Shown here piece by piece: positions 26,001 through 32,913 of a stretch of DNA of 64,000 nt (the stretch's first letter is position 1; every line of letters starts with the position of its first letter). The notes beneath the pieces are model-generated. The model was given only the letters and a program-made list of their open reading frames with translations, did not search any database and had not been told where the DNA came from. Source of the stretch: DALYLB01 sp964468345 (lineage in GTDB: Bacteria > Acidobacteriota > Blastocatellia > RBC074). The position numbers and the translations under genes are program-made. The stretch lies in NCBI GenBank assembly GCA_964468345.1, contig CAYXVZ010000002.1, forward strand, positions 186,001 through 250,000. Reading direction: 5' to 3'.

Positions 26001-27974
26001 GTTCCATTTGTCCTCGCCCTCTTTTTCGATTCGCTCGTACTTTCGCTCGATGAACTGCAGGGTGAGCTTGGTCGAAACCGGCTTCCCTTCATAATCCGCG
26101 GTCCGCACCTTGATGCGGGCGTTATCGCCTTCATAGACGACATAATTTTCCGCTTCGGCAAAGGCGACAATGCTGCCGCGGGTTCCGACGAAACTAGCCC
26201 GCCCGGACATCTGCCGGCGCGATGAATCGGTGACTTCGACTTCGACGCGGTATTCAAAATCGAAGGGCTGCTTGGAATCCGCCCTGGGCACGTCGAAGGG
26301 AATATCCAGGCGTCCCTGCGCATCCAGGCGCGCATCGCCTTCTTTGACCATATCGTCGCCATAGCCATATGCGCCTTCGCCGTCCTCATCGCTTTCGCCG
26401 GGTTCGATACCGTCAGATTCCTCTTCGCCATCGCGCCACCAGTGATAATAGCGGGATCGATAGATGTAGTAGTGCACATCGGCATTCGCGACGGGCGCGC
26501 CGAAAAAGTATTTCGCCTCGACGCTGAATTTCGTTTTTTCGCCGGTGGGAACATAGGGCTTGGCCGCCGATACGCGAACCTTGTATTCGGGCTTCTTATA
26601 TTCGGCGACTTCGAAATAACCGCGGGCTTCGCGCTGGCCGAGTTTGGCAATAATGGAATAGCTTCCGAGCGGCGCGGTGGCCGCGATCTCGACTTCCCCG
26701 CTGAAAGTGCCTCGCGGCGAAAGCGTGACTTCTTTTTCAAGCAGCTTGCCTTCGTTGGGATCCGTGATCGTCAACTGGATGGTCCGCTCGGCGGGCAATT
26801 CATAGCCGCCCTCGCCGAGCACCCGCAGAATGCCTTTGTAAAATACCTTCTGATTGGGCCGATAAACGGGACGCTCGGAATAGATATAGCCGGTCAATTC
26901 CCCGGGCCCCTGTTCGCCTTCGCCTTCAAAATTTCCGAAATAATACTGGTCCAGATCCGATACGGCAAAATGCTCGCCGCGTTTGGCCATCACCAGCACC
27001 GGCTGCGGATCGACTTCGGCCAGCGGCTCTTCTTCCGTGTTTCGCGCGGCTTCCGCGTCCTGCGTATTTTGCGTCGCGGTCCGGGCTCCGTTGCGCGGCA
27101 GGTCGATTTTCAGGATGCCGTTTTTGTCCGTCGTTCCCCTTGTGATCGTTTTCTTCGTATGAACGATCTCGACCCCGGCATTGTCAAGCGGGTTGCCGGA
27201 TTTCCGATCCACGACATAAACCAGCATCTGCCCGCTGCGCGAAATCTTGTTGACCATCGTGATGTCGGTGGCGATGGCGATGGTGTAGGCGCGCAGCGTG
27301 CCTTCAGACCCGGCATGCGAGGCTTCGACAAGATAGACGCCGGGATCGCGCTTGCCGAGTGAAATCATCCGCGAATCGTATTCGTTTTCGAGCGGGGCCA
27401 GGATCTGCCGCCACGAATCGCGAATCGTCAATTGATCGGAGTTGAGCAGCGGGATGCGCGCAAAATCGGCCTGATTAAGAGAGATCTGCTCGCCCGATCG
27501 AAATTTATCATTGAATGCGGTGCGGGATTCGCGCCGCAGCTGGCCGCGAAAATATCCTTTGACCGTGCGATAAACCGATCCCTTGAAGGCGCGGAGTTTT
27601 TCAAGAAAGTTTGGCTTGCGATCGACGGTTGCGGCGACTTCGGCGACGCCGCTTTGATCCTCTTCGCCCATTCGATGCGGATCATTGAGCTGCCTGAAAA
27701 ACCGAGCCGGGTCATTGACCTGATACACGCGAAAATCCAGGCTCTCAATGCCCTGATAGTTGATCCAGATGCGCGTCTTTTCCGTCGTGCCGTACGCGCG
27801 ATTGGTCGAGAGCGAGAATTTCGGTTTGACCGCTTTGGGACTGGCCTGTGGCGAGGCGGCGGGCGCGGCCGGGCGCTCTTCCTGCGCGCGCAGCCGTATC
27901 GACGCGAAAGAGAAAGCCGAAAGAAAGATCAACAGACAGATGCCAATGGTCGAAAGGCCGGTTTTCAGTTTCAT
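23046..27974 (-). CDS. Bacterial alpha-2-macroglobulin with intact thioester (1642 aa)
   Basis: Large periplasmic or lipid-bilayer-associated protease trap. A signal peptide ends near RLRAQEE. There are N-terminal macroglobulin-like domains, an MG2-type SERPVYRPNQKVFYKG near residue 365, an unusually acidic insert near 510-540 (DGIEPGESDEDGEG), and an alpha-2-macroglobulin signature region near 955 (LPDNLTTWRATARAVTTD). The thioester motif is Y-P-Y-G-C1158-T-E-Q1161, with both the Cys and Gln present, followed by the alpha-helical thioester domain (DDGGWGWWKDDKTDPFMTAY). Family knowledge: bacterial A2M proteins trap foreign proteases and are often next to penicillin-binding proteins or DUF1175 proteins, and both partners are in this cluster. 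It starts 6 bp after the DUF1175 gene. Confidence 0.96.
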   Translation of the reverse strand: MKLKTGLSTIGICLLIFLSAFSFASIRLRAQEERPAAPAASPQASPKAVKPKFSLSTNRAYGTTEKTRIWINYQGIESLDFRVYQVNDPARFFRQLNDPHRMGEEDQSGVAEVAATVDRKPNFLEKLRAFKGSVYRTVKGYFRGQLRRESRTAFNDKFRSGEQISLNQADFARIPLLNSDQLTIRDSWRQILAPLENEYDSRMISLGKRDPGVYLVEASHAGSEGTLRAYTIAIATDITMVNKISRSGQMLVYVVDRKSGNPLDNAGVEIVHTKKTITRGTTDKNGILKIDLPRNGARTATQNTQDAEAARNTEEEPLAEVDPQPVLVMAKRGEHFAVSDLDQYYFGNFEGEGEQGPGELTGYIYSERPVYRPNQKVFYKGILRVLGEGGYELPAERTIQLTITDPNEGKLLEKEVTLSPRGTFSGEVEIAATAPLGSYSIIAKLGQREARGYFEVAEYKKPEYKVRVSAAKPYVPTGEKTKFSVEAKYFFGAPVANADVHYYIYRSRYYHWWRDGEEESDGIEPGESDEDGEGAYGYGDDMVKEGDARLDAQGRLDIPFDVPRADSKQPFDFEYRVEVEVTDSSRRQMSGRASFVGTRGSIVAFAEAENYVVYEGDNARIKVRTADYEGKPVSTKLTLQFIERKYERIEKEGEDKWNRYEFKLRERDLGSGEVTTNAQGEGTFTWRVPTQGSIEIRTLIRENGRDIVSAGGYLWAADRNNRWADFAATDSMSIKLIADKKTYKPGETAHVLAMLPTDNSHLLVTTEMSSVMKEWRVDAGGRAVMIDVPIDARYVPNIYLTVCYVKDGEMYLSDKSLSVPAADKFLKLDIIPDKKEYKPRDPASYTVYARNQDGSPAAGVEVSLGIVDEAIYSIRPETVEDIRRSFYGRRYKSVDTTFSATYSFTGYSGAKQFDIAKTKKPYQLADFKNENQLVEPKIRKEFKDTAFWQSDIVTGPDGKANVKLQLPDNLTTWRATARAVTTDLKVASNKVRVLSRKDLILRLETPRFMTEGDTITVSGIVHNYLNAEKAAQVELQVTGARLIDQPQRTVNIAQNGEQRIDWRISASQVGPISLLATAKTNTESDGIELPINVVPLGLKQTRGGALTISSENEEKSFTLDLPANANATARTLRIEASPSVAGAMFGALDYLTSYPYGCTEQTMSSFLPNVIVAQALKEVKTTSIRPSNDLARKVQKGLDRLASLQHDDGGWGWWKDDKTDPFMTAYVVDGLSMARKAGYGINTYSLDQGRDRVRQILDAGKIDNKPVDPESKAYLVYAFTTSGQPEARYINDLFAKQGELQPYGKALLALSLKAINDGKRARTLTDDLERSVRQNEFDAHWESKRRPMLDYLENNDLEATAFAIKALAQMNPQSSLLSKAARWLTATRRNGYYWESTKHTAFAIFGLTDYLKVSRELSPDYSVEVYLNGEQVLARRMTMADVTGGQSFVIERKAAAVSGTNQIRFVKRGAGQLYASAMIDYFTKQEDTAAQATQELKLTREYLRLQVTESNGTPRWTIEPLTGEIRSGDLIVSRLRVQGARNQYLMIEDPIPAGCEQLERVGGIDLNYTTQNWSDWYSAREFRDNRTVIFQHYFDGDATFQYAMRVQIPGDFKAAPARAEMMYQPTVQANTENRKLSILDKR

Positions 27975-27980
27975 GAAGGT

Positions 27981-28835
27981 CTATTCCAGTATTTTAAGCC
28001 GATAAAAACCGAGAAAATTTCGATTCTCTTCCACGGGACGCCATTGCCGATCGGGGTGCCGGTCCAGCAATGCCAGGCGCAATAGCTTGATTTCTCCCGG
28101 CGCCCCGCGGTCGCCCGATCCCGTGTGATATACGACCCAGTCTCTTTCGCGTTCTGCGCCCTGTTGCGGTTGACCGAGAAAGATCATGACGTGATAGGGA
28201 AATTTATGCGCGTCCGGTCGATGGAAAAACAGCAGGTCGCCAGGTTGCGCCTCTCGCCGATCCCGGGAAACGAATGCGGCATTGTAATTCTTGAGCGTTC
28301 GCGCGTCCGCGAAATCGGAAAACCTGCCGGCATCGAGATCGCCTTCTTCAAAAGCGCCATAATCCGCGCGAAAAAGCTTTTCGCCGAGCGGGCTGCGGTC
28401 CAGCGTATACGCACGGATTTCCGGCGCGATGGGCACATAGCCTTCGCCCTGCGCCTGATACCATAGCCGATCATGCCGCCGCAGCGTTTCGCGCCAGGCG
28501 AATCGAACCAGTCCCGCGCAATCCCGTTGGTCTGCGTTCCAGGCGTCGCTCAGGCGGTAATACTGCATCTCCGCAATGAACGTAAACCAGCGGCGAAAAT
28601 TCTGCCGGTCTTCATAACTTCGCAGTTCAGCCGTGTCGGGGATACCGTCTTCATCGGAATCGCCGCAAAATCGGCATTTCTCTTCCGCAGGTTTTGGCGC
28701 CGACCGAGCCGTCGTTTCGAGGCCCGCCTGCGACGCGCGACTGCATCCCGCAATGAGCACGATGACCAGCAAGAAAAGAGGCAGCAACCGGCCTGAATGC
28801 GAAGTTGGATCTGAACTGCATCTTCTGCAATCCAT
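27981..28835 (-). CDS. DUF1175 (YfaT/MagE-like) lipoprotein
   Basis: A 284-residue protein with a lipoprotein leader (LLVIVLIAGC, Cys31). A calcium-loop-like DSDEDGIPDTAEL (about residues 59-71) follows CRFCG. The main domain resembles an NlpC/P60-type fold with DCAGLVRFAWRE (Cys106) and later DAHKFPYHVMIFLGQ. This matches the DUF1175 family, which in E. coli (yfaT beside yfaS) and Pseudomonas (the mag cluster) accompanies an alpha-2-macroglobulin, as here. Whether it has peptidase activity is not known to me. It is the first gene of the cluster, and an extended -10 promoter lies upstream. Confidence 0.9.
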   Translation of the reverse strand: MDCRRCSSDPTSHSGRLLPLFLLVIVLIAGCSRASQAGLETTARSAPKPAEEKCRFCGDSDEDGIPDTAELRSYEDRQNFRRWFTFIAEMQYYRLSDAWNADQRDCAGLVRFAWRETLRRHDRLWYQAQGEGYVPIAPEIRAYTLDRSPLGEKLFRADYGAFEEGDLDAGRFSDFADARTLKNYNAAFVSRDRREAQPGDLLFFHRPDAHKFPYHVMIFLGQPQQGAERERDWVVYHTGSGDRGAPGEIKLLRLALLDRHPDRQWRPVEENRNFLGFYRLKILE

Positions 28836-28887
28836 ATTGAAGCAGAATCGAGGAGTAAAGGGTCATTTGTTATCTGGCGCGATAAGT

Positions 28888-28896
28888 ACTATACCA
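28888..28896 (-). promoter_or_regulatory. Probable extended -10 promoter of the envelope cluster
   Basis: On the minus strand TGGTATAGT (TG-N-TATAGT) lies about 50 bp upstream of the DUF1175 ATG. No good -35 is seen, as is common with extended -10 promoters. It is divergent from the histidine kinase promoter. Confidence 0.4.
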
Positions 28897-28911
28897 AACT
28901 CCGTTCGATTT

Positions 28912-28939
28912 ATGACACAGGATTTTAGCGGGCTACAAT
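28912..28939 (+). promoter_or_regulatory. Probable promoter of the histidine kinase gene
   Basis: ATGACA (28912-28917) and TACAAT (28934-28939) are 16 bp apart and 30 bp upstream of the ATG at 28970. They match the sigma-70 boxes at 5/6 and 5/6 positions. Confidence 0.5.
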
Positions 28940-28969
28940 AAGGGCGGCGCTTCGTTTAAAATTTCAACA

Positions 28970-29878
28970 ATGCGGATACAGAGCAATCGAAAATCAGTCT
29001 ATTACTTTGCCGCGCTGGGCGGATGCCTGGTGGCGCTCGCGATTGCGCTCAACATCGGCTGGATCGTCCTCAACCTGCGTCAATTCGCGCTACTCATTTT
29101 CGGCGTCATCTTTTTCGCGTTGATCATCGCTGGCGTCGTCCTCAACACAATCTTCCTGATCCGGGAAATTCGGCGGAACGAGCAGCATGACAGTTTCATC
29201 AATGCGGTCACGCATGAATTGAAAACGCCGATCGCCTCGATTCGTCTCTATCTCGAAACCCTGATGACGCGCGAAGTCGACGAAGAGAAGCGGAAAGAAT
29301 TTTACCGGATCATGCTCGAGGATAACGATCGGCTGCTGCACACGGTTGAGCAGGTGCTTCGCGCCAGCCGCACGGGCCACCGGTCGCGGCAACTGCACCA
29401 GAGCGTAATCGATATGCCGGAATTGGTTCGGGAATGCCTGGCCCTGGCGCGCACGCGCACGCACCTGGATGAAAAAGCGCTGCGTTATGTCGACTGCCTG
29501 CAGGAGGGCGAGAAAGCCCTGGTCCGCGGGGATGTCGATGAATTGCGCGCGGCGGTGTCGAACCTGATCGACAACGCAATCAAATATTCGCACGAAGAGA
29601 TCGATATCGCGGTGGAGGTTTCGACCTGGGATCCAAACAAGGTTTCCGTCCGCGTCATCGACCGCGGAATCGGCATTCCCAGGCGGGAAATCAATCAGGT
29701 GTTCAAACGTTTTTATCGGGTCCCGATCCGGCTGCAGAATAAGATCAAGGGAACGGGGTTGGGCCTGTTCATCGTTCGGTCCGTCATCAACAAGCACGGC
29801 GGGAAAACATTTGCCGAGAGCCGCGGCGAAGGCCTCGGCAGCACGTTCACCATTCAACTTCCCAGAATAAGCGAATGA
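28970..29878 (+). CDS. Sensor histidine kinase
   Basis: A 302-residue membrane kinase. Two transmembrane helices (about residues 11-36 and 39-64) are almost adjacent, so there is nearly no periplasmic sensor; the signal is probably sensed in the membrane or through a partner. The HisKA domain has THELKTPIASIRLYLET with phosphorylated His82. The ATPase domain has the N box AAVSNLIDNAIKYS, G1 DRGIGIPRREI, the F box FKRFYRV and G2 GTGLGLFIVRS. The stop overlaps the start of the response regulator gene by 4 bp. It is divergent from the alpha-2-macroglobulin cluster, which makes that cluster a candidate target (inference). Confidence 0.95.
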   Translation: MRIQSNRKSVYYFAALGGCLVALAIALNIGWIVLNLRQFALLIFGVIFFALIIAGVVLNTIFLIREIRRNEQHDSFINAVTHELKTPIASIRLYLETLMTREVDEEKRKEFYRIMLEDNDRLLHTVEQVLRASRTGHRSRQLHQSVIDMPELVRECLALARTRTHLDEKALRYVDCLQEGEKALVRGDVDELRAAVSNLIDNAIKYSHEEIDIAVEVSTWDPNKVSVRVIDRGIGIPRREINQVFKRFYRVPIRLQNKIKGTGLGLFIVRSVINKHGGKTFAESRGEGLGSTFTIQLPRISE

Positions 29879-30588
29879 GCAAAATATTGATTGTCGAGGA
29901 TGAAAAGCACCTGGCGGAAGGTTTGCGCTTCAATCTTGAGGCGGAGGGCTTTCAGGTGGAAATCGTCGGGGATGGCGAGACGGCTGAGACGCGGCTGTTG
30001 AAATCGCCGGCCAGTTACAAGGCCGTCATTCTGGATATTATGCTGCCCGGAAAAGACGGATTCGAGGTTGCCGCGGAACTGCGAAAGGCCGGGCAGTTCG
30101 TCCCGATCCTGATCCTCACCGCCCGCAGCCGCCCGGACGACGTGCTCAGAGGCTTTGAAGCCGGCGCCGATGATTATCTGCCCAAACCCTTCGAGCTTCA
30201 GATTCTGCTTGCCCGCCTGAAAGGATTGCTGCGACGGCGCGACTGGTTTGAAATGCAGACCCAGACAGCTCCCACGGAAAGCGAGTTTCGTTTTTCAGGA
30301 AAGACCATCGACTTCAACAAGCTGGAACTGCGCACGCCGGAACGCGTCGTCAAACTGACGCTGATGGAGGGGGACCTGCTGCGTTATATGATCAAACACG
30401 TCAATCAATCCGTCTCTCGCAAGGCCATCCTCGAAGAGGTCTGGGGCTTGCATGAAGACACGGACACGCGGGCGATCGATAATTTTATCGTGAGATTGCG
30501 GAAATATATCGAGGATGATCCAGCCGCCCCGATGCACCTGCAAACCGTTCGCGGCATCGGCTATAAGTTCGTTCCCGTGCCCAAGTGA
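29875..30588 (+). CDS. OmpR/PhoB-family response regulator
   Basis: A 237-residue cytoplasmic regulator. The receiver domain has ILIVEDEKHLAEGL, the phosphorylated Asp54 in AVILDIMLPGKDGFE, and LTARSRPDDVL with the conserved lysine in YLPKPFE. The C-terminal winged helix spans about residues 140-235 (MEGDLLRYMIKHVNQSVSRK, HEDTDTRAIDNFIVRLRKYI, TVRGIGYKF). It is coupled to the kinase by an ATGA overlap. A perfect 40-bp inverted repeat follows its stop. Confidence 0.96.
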   Translation: MSKILIVEDEKHLAEGLRFNLEAEGFQVEIVGDGETAETRLLKSPASYKAVILDIMLPGKDGFEVAAELRKAGQFVPILILTARSRPDDVLRGFEAGADDYLPKPFELQILLARLKGLLRRRDWFEMQTQTAPTESEFRFSGKTIDFNKLELRTPERVVKLTLMEGDLLRYMIKHVNQSVSRKAILEEVWGLHEDTDTRAIDNFIVRLRKYIEDDPAAPMHLQTVRGIGYKFVPVPK

Positions 30589-30611
30589 AGCAGGGTCACC
30601 TGCGGCAGGAA

Positions 30612-30694
30612 GTCAAAAGGCAAAGGGCAAAGATCAAAAGGCAAAAGGAAACGATTTCCTTTTGCCTTTTGATCTTTGCCCTTTGCCTTTTGAC
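30612..30694. repeat. Perfect 40-bp inverted repeat made of 7-bp words, at a convergent gene end
   Basis: The arms 30612-30651 and 30655-30694 are exact reverse complements with a CGA loop. The left arm reads as heptamers AAAAGGC, AAAGGGC, AAAGATC, AAAAGGC, AAAAGGA. It lies between the stops of the response regulator (+) and the AAA+ gene (-), so it could end both transcripts, although the tails are not classic T-runs. Confidence 0.95.
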
Positions 30695-30703
30695 GTTCTT
30701 CCC

Positions 30704-31717
30704 TTATTCGTCGATCTCTTCTCCCTCTTCCTTCTCCTTGAACCGCTTCAGCTTCATATTCAATGTCTGCACACGGAGCCCAAGAAGGGCGGAGGCGCGA
30801 GTCTGATTATTATTCGTCTGCCGGAGGGCGGTTTCGATCAGATTCCGCTCGAATTCCTCAACCATTGCCGGCAGGTCGATGCCGCTGGTGGGAATGGATT
30901 TCAATGCGGCATAGCGAATGCGGGACGGCAACAGCGTTTCATCGATCTGTTGCGGCGGCGTGCTCTCGATCGAACTTTCGAGCGCGGCCTCCAGTTCATC
31001 GATATTCCCTTCCCAGGAATAATCGCAGAGCATCTTCATCGCCCCGGGGCTGATCTGATGCGGTCCCTTGTTCAGTCGCTTGACGATCTTCTCCGCCAAA
31101 TGACGAGCCAGATAAGGAATATCCTCGCTTCTCTCGCGCAACGGTTTGATCGTGTAACTCGTCGATCGCAACAGTTCGACCAGACCATAACCGATGCGAT
31201 TCTCAGAGGTCATCTGCTGCGGATTGCATTCGGTCGCAAAGATCAGCCGGGGGCCTCCCTGCTTCCCGGAATTCGACCGCCATCGCTGCTCTTCGATGTG
31301 CGCCGCAAACCGTTGCTGCAGCAGCGCCGGCAACCGGGTCAATTCGTTGATATAGATCGTGCCGTTTTCACAGGTTTCGATCATTCCCCGCGGTCCGAAC
31401 AAAAGCGAATGCAACGCCTCGCTGTCCAGGCTGTGCGCATTGACGGCGAAAAACGGCTGCGACCAATTCTGCCCCGCCTGATGCAGGACGCGCGCAATTT
31501 TCTCCTGCCGCAACCCCCGCTCTCCGATCAGGAGCGTCGGCTGTCGCTGAACCGCCTGAACACTGATGAATTGCTTCAACGAAGACACATTCGTGCTCAC
31601 GCCGATAAAACACTCATACTGATCCAACGGAAATACTCTGGGCACTCCCACCAAGGTCAATGCCGGCCGTGGTTCTAGGGCGGGACGTACTGCTGTTTGT
31701 TCCATGCTGGTGGCCAT
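30704..31717 (-). CDS. Degenerate NtrC-like AAA+ regulator with Fis-type HTH
   Basis: A 337-residue protein with the layout of a sigma-54 activator but altered key motifs. The Walker A position reads GERGLRQEKIARV instead of GESGTGKE. The Walker B position reads GTIYINEL (Asn for the usual Asp). The segment where GAFTGA should be is SLLFGPRG. ATP hydrolysis and sigma-54 contact are therefore unlikely. The C-terminal helix-turn-helix is intact (LIETALRQTNNNQTRASALL, then GLRVQTLNMKLKRF). It probably binds DNA or scaffolds without activating sigma-54 (inference). It is convergent with the two-component pair, with a hairpin between. Confidence 0.85.
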   Translation of the reverse strand: MATSMEQTAVRPALEPRPALTLVGVPRVFPLDQYECFIGVSTNVSSLKQFISVQAVQRQPTLLIGERGLRQEKIARVLHQAGQNWSQPFFAVNAHSLDSEALHSLLFGPRGMIETCENGTIYINELTRLPALLQQRFAAHIEEQRWRSNSGKQGGPRLIFATECNPQQMTSENRIGYGLVELLRSTSYTIKPLRERSEDIPYLARHLAEKIVKRLNKGPHQISPGAMKMLCDYSWEGNIDELEAALESSIESTPPQQIDETLLPSRIRYAALKSIPTSGIDLPAMVEEFERNLIETALRQTNNNQTRASALLGLRVQTLNMKLKRFKEKEEGEEIDE

Positions 31718-32111
31718 TCTCTTTCTTCTCCCTGTTTCCTGCTTTTACGTTCTCTCTGATCGAGAAACTATCAAGGATTTAATAGTTAACGGAATCATGA
31801 CTCAATGCACGTAAAACAAATGCTGTGCCAGGATCGAAAAACAGCAAATGTAAGAAAAACCTGTGAATTTGATCAGGACCCGGTGATCGAGAGATCAGAT
31901 TTTTGTCCGGTTTCGGGATCCGTAAGTCTCGAAATTGAACTCTTACGAATGCAACAATTCTGATTACGTAGTTAGTAGGCAAAAGTTCCTCTAAATTATT
32001 TATCTTGTATGACTTTGAAAAAGAGAAGGCCAAAAGAAAATAGACGAAGAAACATGTCCAAATTCTTTTGGCCAACCGTGGAAAGTGTTCTCTTTTTTTG
32101 TAAAAGGAGTC
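31718..32111. other. Intergenic stretch, AT-rich
   Basis: About 390 bp between two minus-strand genes. It should hold the promoter of the AAA+ gene. An open frame of 98 codons (31779-32075, minus) lacks a ribosome site and looks spurious. No repeat or RNA gene was recognised. Confidence 0.4.
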
Positions 32112-32864
32112 CTAATTTCGTTTCAAATGGATACCGCCATTGACGCCGCTGATCTGTATTGGTACGCCTCCGGAACCGATGGTGCCTTTTAGTTGTCCGC
32201 GGCGCATTTCGCCGATGACCTGCATTGGCAGGTCGGAATTCACGTTCCCATTGACGCCGGTGACATCGATATTGGCGTTGAGGCCCGCGGGGACGCCGAT
32301 TTCCACATGTCCATTGATTCCCTTCACATGTAGGCCGCGTTCGCCAAGGTTGAGAATGGAAATGGTGGTCTGGCCATTGATGCCGCCAATATCGCTGGCG
32401 GTCCCCGCCTGGGCGACCTCGACGCGGCCGTTGATGCCGTTGATGGCGATCTCTCCCGTGATTTCACCGACCTGAACGGGTCCGTTCACGCCGTTGACCT
32501 TCAAACTGACGTTGCGCGGCATCCGGACGTGAACCTCATGACGAACCCAGCCGCGATTCCAACTCTCGCGGCCCCCTTCGCGATCATTGATCGTGCGAAT
32601 CACGAGGCTCGAAGGGGTGTTTTCGATGACGATCGGACGCTGTTCGAGCGCTTCCCGGCTGGAAGCCTTGATTGCGATATTGATTTCGGCTTGATTGATG
32701 TCGGCGGTTTCCAGAGTGACGCGGCCGTTGATGCCGCTGACGCGAACATTTGCCCCACCGGCAAGTGGGACAGTTTTGTTGATCTGTTCGTTAACGTCTG
32801 CCCGGGCAATCGAAAATGCGATGGCAACCAGGAAAAGAGCGAAAATGCGATACGGAATTTTCAT
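32112..32864 (-). CDS. Secreted DUF4097-like repeat protein (GINGxV repeats)
   Basis: A 250-residue protein from the ATG at 32864, which has GGAGG upstream. It has a signal peptide (FALFLVAIAFSIARA). At least seven strands carry a G-(I/V)-N-G motif: SGINGRVTLE, NGVNGPVQVG, NGINGRVEVA, GGINGQTTIS, KGINGHVEIG, TGVNGNVNSD and SGVNGGIHLK. This periodicity is typical of the beta-solenoid adhesin-like DUF4097 family; the exact role is unknown. It is probably the last gene of the galU operon, following the amidohydrolase with a 49-bp gap. Confidence 0.82.
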   Translation of the reverse strand: MKIPYRIFALFLVAIAFSIARADVNEQINKTVPLAGGANVRVSGINGRVTLETADINQAEINIAIKASSREALEQRPIVIENTPSSLVIRTINDREGGRESWNRGWVRHEVHVRMPRNVSLKVNGVNGPVQVGEITGEIAINGINGRVEVAQAGTASDIGGINGQTTISILNLGERGLHVKGINGHVEIGVPAGLNANIDVTGVNGNVNSDLPMQVIGEMRRGQLKGTIGSGGVPIQISGVNGGIHLKRN

Positions 32865-32913
32865 TGTTTTTGTGTCCTCCCGTGGGGTAGGTGACCGGAA
32901 GGACACAAAGGTT

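Noticed and set aside
24072..26225. 717-codon plus-strand ORF opposite the alpha-2-macroglobulin gene
   Set aside because: It is the antisense shadow of a strongly coding gene, with no domain and no ribosome site.
31818..31836. Sigma-54-like promoter (TGGCAC-N5-TTGT) upstream of the AAA+ gene
   Set aside because: The near-invariant GC of the -12 element is GT here, and the AAA+ gene itself lacks sigma-54 activator motifs.
31779..32075. 98-codon minus-strand ORF in the gap before the AAA+ gene
   Set aside because: No ribosome site, no recognisable domain, low-complexity AT-rich coding; most likely chance.
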